A DNA stretch of 36,009 nucleotides from Bacteroidales bacterium (GTDB lineage Bacteria > Bacteroidota > Bacteroidia > Bacteroidales > UBA932): NCBI GenBank assembly GCA_017454265.1, contig JAFTDJ010000008.1, forward strand, positions 1-36,009, in the 5' to 3' direction. Shown piece by piece: positions 34,414 to 36,009 of this stretch (position 1 is the stretch's first letter; each line of letters begins with the position of its first letter). The position numbers were made by a program, and so were the translations under genes. Under the pieces are notes generated by a model. It searched no databases. It was not told the DNA's origin and saw only the letters and a program-made list of their open reading frames with translations.

Positions 34414-35835
34414 TCAGTCGAAGAGTTGGTCCATGGTCACCTGCGACTGGAAGTCATCGTAGTAAATATTGTGTTTTACGCCGAAGGTTGTAACCATTGT
34501 CAGGTGAATGGCTTTCCGTGTGCCGGTCTGTCGGGCAAACACATCGGATTTATGGCGGAGTTCAGCATCGTATTTCTTATCGATGACGTATTCGTCGCCG
34601 GCCCATTTCATTTCGCACAGGTTGATGATATTGTCGTTGCGGTCGATAAGAAGATCAATCTGTACGCCGGATTCGCCTTCCTCCAGTTTCGCAGGATCTG
34701 AACGCCAGGCATGCTGGCGGGTGGCAACCATGGGGAATCCCAGGGCGCGTTTGATTTGGGAGACATGCTGAAGACAAACACGCTCAAAGGCAAGTCCGCA
34801 CCAACTGCGGATGCTCTGGCCGCCTCCTGCCGAACTCCAGAAGCCCTCAACATCCTCATTGTCCTGAATATACTTGAAATAGAAGATGGTATAATTGTCA
34901 ACCAGTTTGTAGATGGTATTCTTCTTTGTCTTCGGGAAGTCCGGGGCTTTGATGATAAAGCCGCATTCTTCCAACTCCTTAAGCTTAAGGGTTATGGCAC
35001 CATTGTCCTTGACGGTTCCTCCATCAATGAGTTCCTGACGGGTCAAACCTTTATTGTTTTTGCCAAGGGCATAGATGATTTCTTTGTAGGGTTCCGGATT
35101 CTTGAAAAGGGAATCGTATAATTCGTCGAACTCTCCCTTGAGTTTAGCCTTGGGATTGAAGAAAAGGGCATCGATATTCTGGACAGCAGAATAACGCCTG
35201 TCCAGCAGACTCCAGTACAGGGCAACGCCTCCCATCACCATATAAAGATTGACTATCTGGTAACGGTTGAGACGGAGCCCCCGCATCTGCGCATACTGTT
35301 CACATTCCTTGAGCGTAAAGGGTGACAGCGAGATTTTGTAGGTGACGCGGTTGTGCAGGCCACCTTTGTTTTTGAAGACTTTCTTGATGATCCAGGAAGT
35401 GGCCGAAGCGCAGATAATCAGCAAAACATCCTTTCTTGCGCTCGCCCAGTTGTTCCAGAAGTTCTCCAGCGCAGACATGAAACCGGACTTGGGCGTGTCC
35501 GTCCACGCAGTCTCATCCAGAAAGATGACCTTCTTTTTCTTGCGGGAAGAACGTATCAGGGCTTTCAGTCCATTGAAAGCTTCTAGCCAGTCCTTGGGGG
35601 TATCGCATCCGGTAAGACCAGCCTCAACAAGGGAATTCTTGAAGGCGGCAAGCTGCTTCTTCATCCCTTCCTTGGCAAGACCTGCGTGCTGGAAGGTGAA
35701 CTGATAATCGAATGCCTCTCGCACCAGGAAGGTTTTCCCTACACGCCGCCGGCCATACACGGCCACGAATTCAGAATACTTGGACTCGTAAGCTTCCTTG
35801 ATGGACCTGAGTTCTTCTTGTCTGCCGATAATCAT
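34414..35835 (-). CDS. AAA ATPase of the ATPase_2/DUF234 type with nuclease-like C-terminus
   Basis: The 473-residue protein has a Walker A motif YGRRRVGKT at 27-35 and a Walker B motif KKVIFLDE at about 100. A winged-helix region follows the ATPase domain. The C-terminal domain has Asp394 (VQIDLLIDRND) and Glu408-Met-Lys410 (LCEMKW), the spacing of a PD-(D/E)xK nuclease fold, as in DUF234-type archaeal/Bacteroidota ATPases. The physiological role of this large family is unknown. MIIGRQEE at 35835 matches the family N-terminus; an ATG at 35856 overlaps the promoter box and is rejected. The gene is bracketed by identical 23-bp repeats, and its promoter sits inside the right-hand repeat, suggesting autoregulation or a mobile cassette. 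Confidence 0.85.
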   Translation of the reverse strand: MIIGRQEELRSIKEAYESKYSEFVAVYGRRRVGKTFLVREAFDYQFTFQHAGLAKEGMKKQLAAFKNSLVEAGLTGCDTPKDWLEAFNGLKALIRSSRKKKKVIFLDETAWTDTPKSGFMSALENFWNNWASARKDVLLIICASATSWIIKKVFKNKGGLHNRVTYKISLSPFTLKECEQYAQMRGLRLNRYQIVNLYMVMGGVALYWSLLDRRYSAVQNIDALFFNPKAKLKGEFDELYDSLFKNPEPYKEIIYALGKNNKGLTRQELIDGGTVKDNGAITLKLKELEECGFIIKAPDFPKTKKNTIYKLVDNYTIFYFKYIQDNEDVEGFWSSAGGGQSIRSWCGLAFERVCLQHVSQIKRALGFPMVATRQHAWRSDPAKLEEGESGVQIDLLIDRNDNIINLCEMKWAGDEYVIDKKYDAELRHKSDVFARQTGTRKAIHLTMVTTFGVKHNIYYDDFQSQVTMDQLFD

Positions 35836-35853
35836 AGTCTTTCTATTTGCAAA

Positions 35854-35885
35854 CAAAGGTATCTATAATTTGCGGAATCGCCAAA
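35854..35885 (-). promoter_or_regulatory. Promoter of the ATPase gene (TTTG, 20-nt spacer, TACCTTTG)
   Basis: On the minus strand TTTG (35885-35882) and TACCTTTG (35861-35854) are separated by 20 nt, an excellent Bacteroidota promoter. The -7 box ends 18 nt before the ATG at 35835. The spacer is occupied by one arm of a 16-bp perfect inverted repeat, so a protein bound there would block RNA polymerase. Confidence 0.7.
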
Positions 35886-35909
35886 AAAATCAACGATTCC
35901 GCAAATTAT
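35860..35909. repeat. Right copy of the 23-bp ATPase-flanking repeat with 16-bp inverted repeat (operator-like)
   Basis: The 23-bp direct repeat is at 35860-35882. ATAATTTGCGGAATCG (35865-35880) pairs perfectly with CGATTCCGCAAATTAT (35894-35909) across a 13-nt A-rich gap. The left arm lies within the ATPase promoter spacer. Confidence 0.9.
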
Positions 35910-35926
35910 CTATACAAAGTCGTTTT

Positions 35927-36009
35927 TCATTTTATCCCCAAGAATTGGTGCTCCAGGATTTCCGGTTCAATACCCTCCGTTACAAACATAATGGTTCCGT
36001 GTTCATCCA
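35927..36009 (-). CDS. C-terminal end of an unidentified protein (runs off the right edge)
   Basis: An open frame enters from the right edge and ends at TGA (35929-35927). The visible 26 residues read DEHGTIMFVTEGIEPEILEH followed by QFLGIK. I do not recognise the family from so short a tail. It lies 17 nt beyond the inverted repeat upstream of the ATPase gene and on the same strand. The other two minus-strand frames close with stops near the edge. Confidence 0.5.
   Translation of the reverse strand, partial: DEHGTIMFVTEGIEPEILEHQFLGIK

Overview
The window is a Bacteroidales-type chromosome segment (phylum Bacteroidota). The evidence is repeated TAnnTTTG promoter -7 elements directly in front of genes, many lipoprotein signal peptides, a TonB-receptor-like outer membrane barrel with a carboxypeptidase-regulatory N-domain, C10 (SpeB-like) peptidases, and TPR/membrane/HTH regulators. 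I cannot name a genus from sequence alone. Most of the window is GC-rich housekeeping DNA. Positions 21804-24600 and 26270 to about 34400 are visibly AT-richer and carry accessory, surface-exposed functions.

Layout. 1-116: a hairpin-rich leader or terminator region. 117-1292 (-): SGNH hydrolase lipoprotein. 1378-3630 (-) and 3655-8220 (+): divergent pbpC and alpha-2-macroglobulin, with crossing promoters, followed by a DMT-family transporter. 9078-12590 (-): operon rdgB, S41 protease, U32 protein, with overlapping genes. 12629-14502 (+): polyprenyl synthase and rsgA. 14495-16474 (-): orphan TPR histidine kinase. 16531-21803 (+): tight operon manA, rnr, M28 peptidase with a C-terminal barrel-like domain, dapF; dapF carries an in-frame 18-bp tandem repeat insertion. 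21804-24594 (-): outer membrane barrel preceded by an acyl-carrier-protein-like protein with a signal peptide. 24699-26219 (-): gpmI. 26273-32170 (-): small DUF3244-like exported protein, then two C10 peptidase/serpin pairs; the upstream peptidase is interrupted by one in-frame stop. 32445-34112 (+): divergent TPR/TM/HTH regulator. 34414-35835 (-): AAA ATPase with a nuclease-like C-terminus, bracketed by an identical 23-bp direct repeat. The C-terminus of another minus-strand gene enters from the right edge.

The most unusual system is the peptidase/serpin array at 26273-32170. Each lipoprotein cysteine protease precursor is followed by a lipoprotein serpin, and the two serpins have different reactive loops. 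This looks like a surface protease/inhibitor module, possibly controlled by the neighbouring TPR-HTH membrane regulator. Other strong oddities are the apparently exported ACP paired with an outer membrane barrel, the repeat inside dapF, the 101-nt out-of-frame overlap of rnr with the M28 gene, the repeat-bracketed ATPase, and several promoters so close to start codons that their mRNAs would be leaderless or nearly so.
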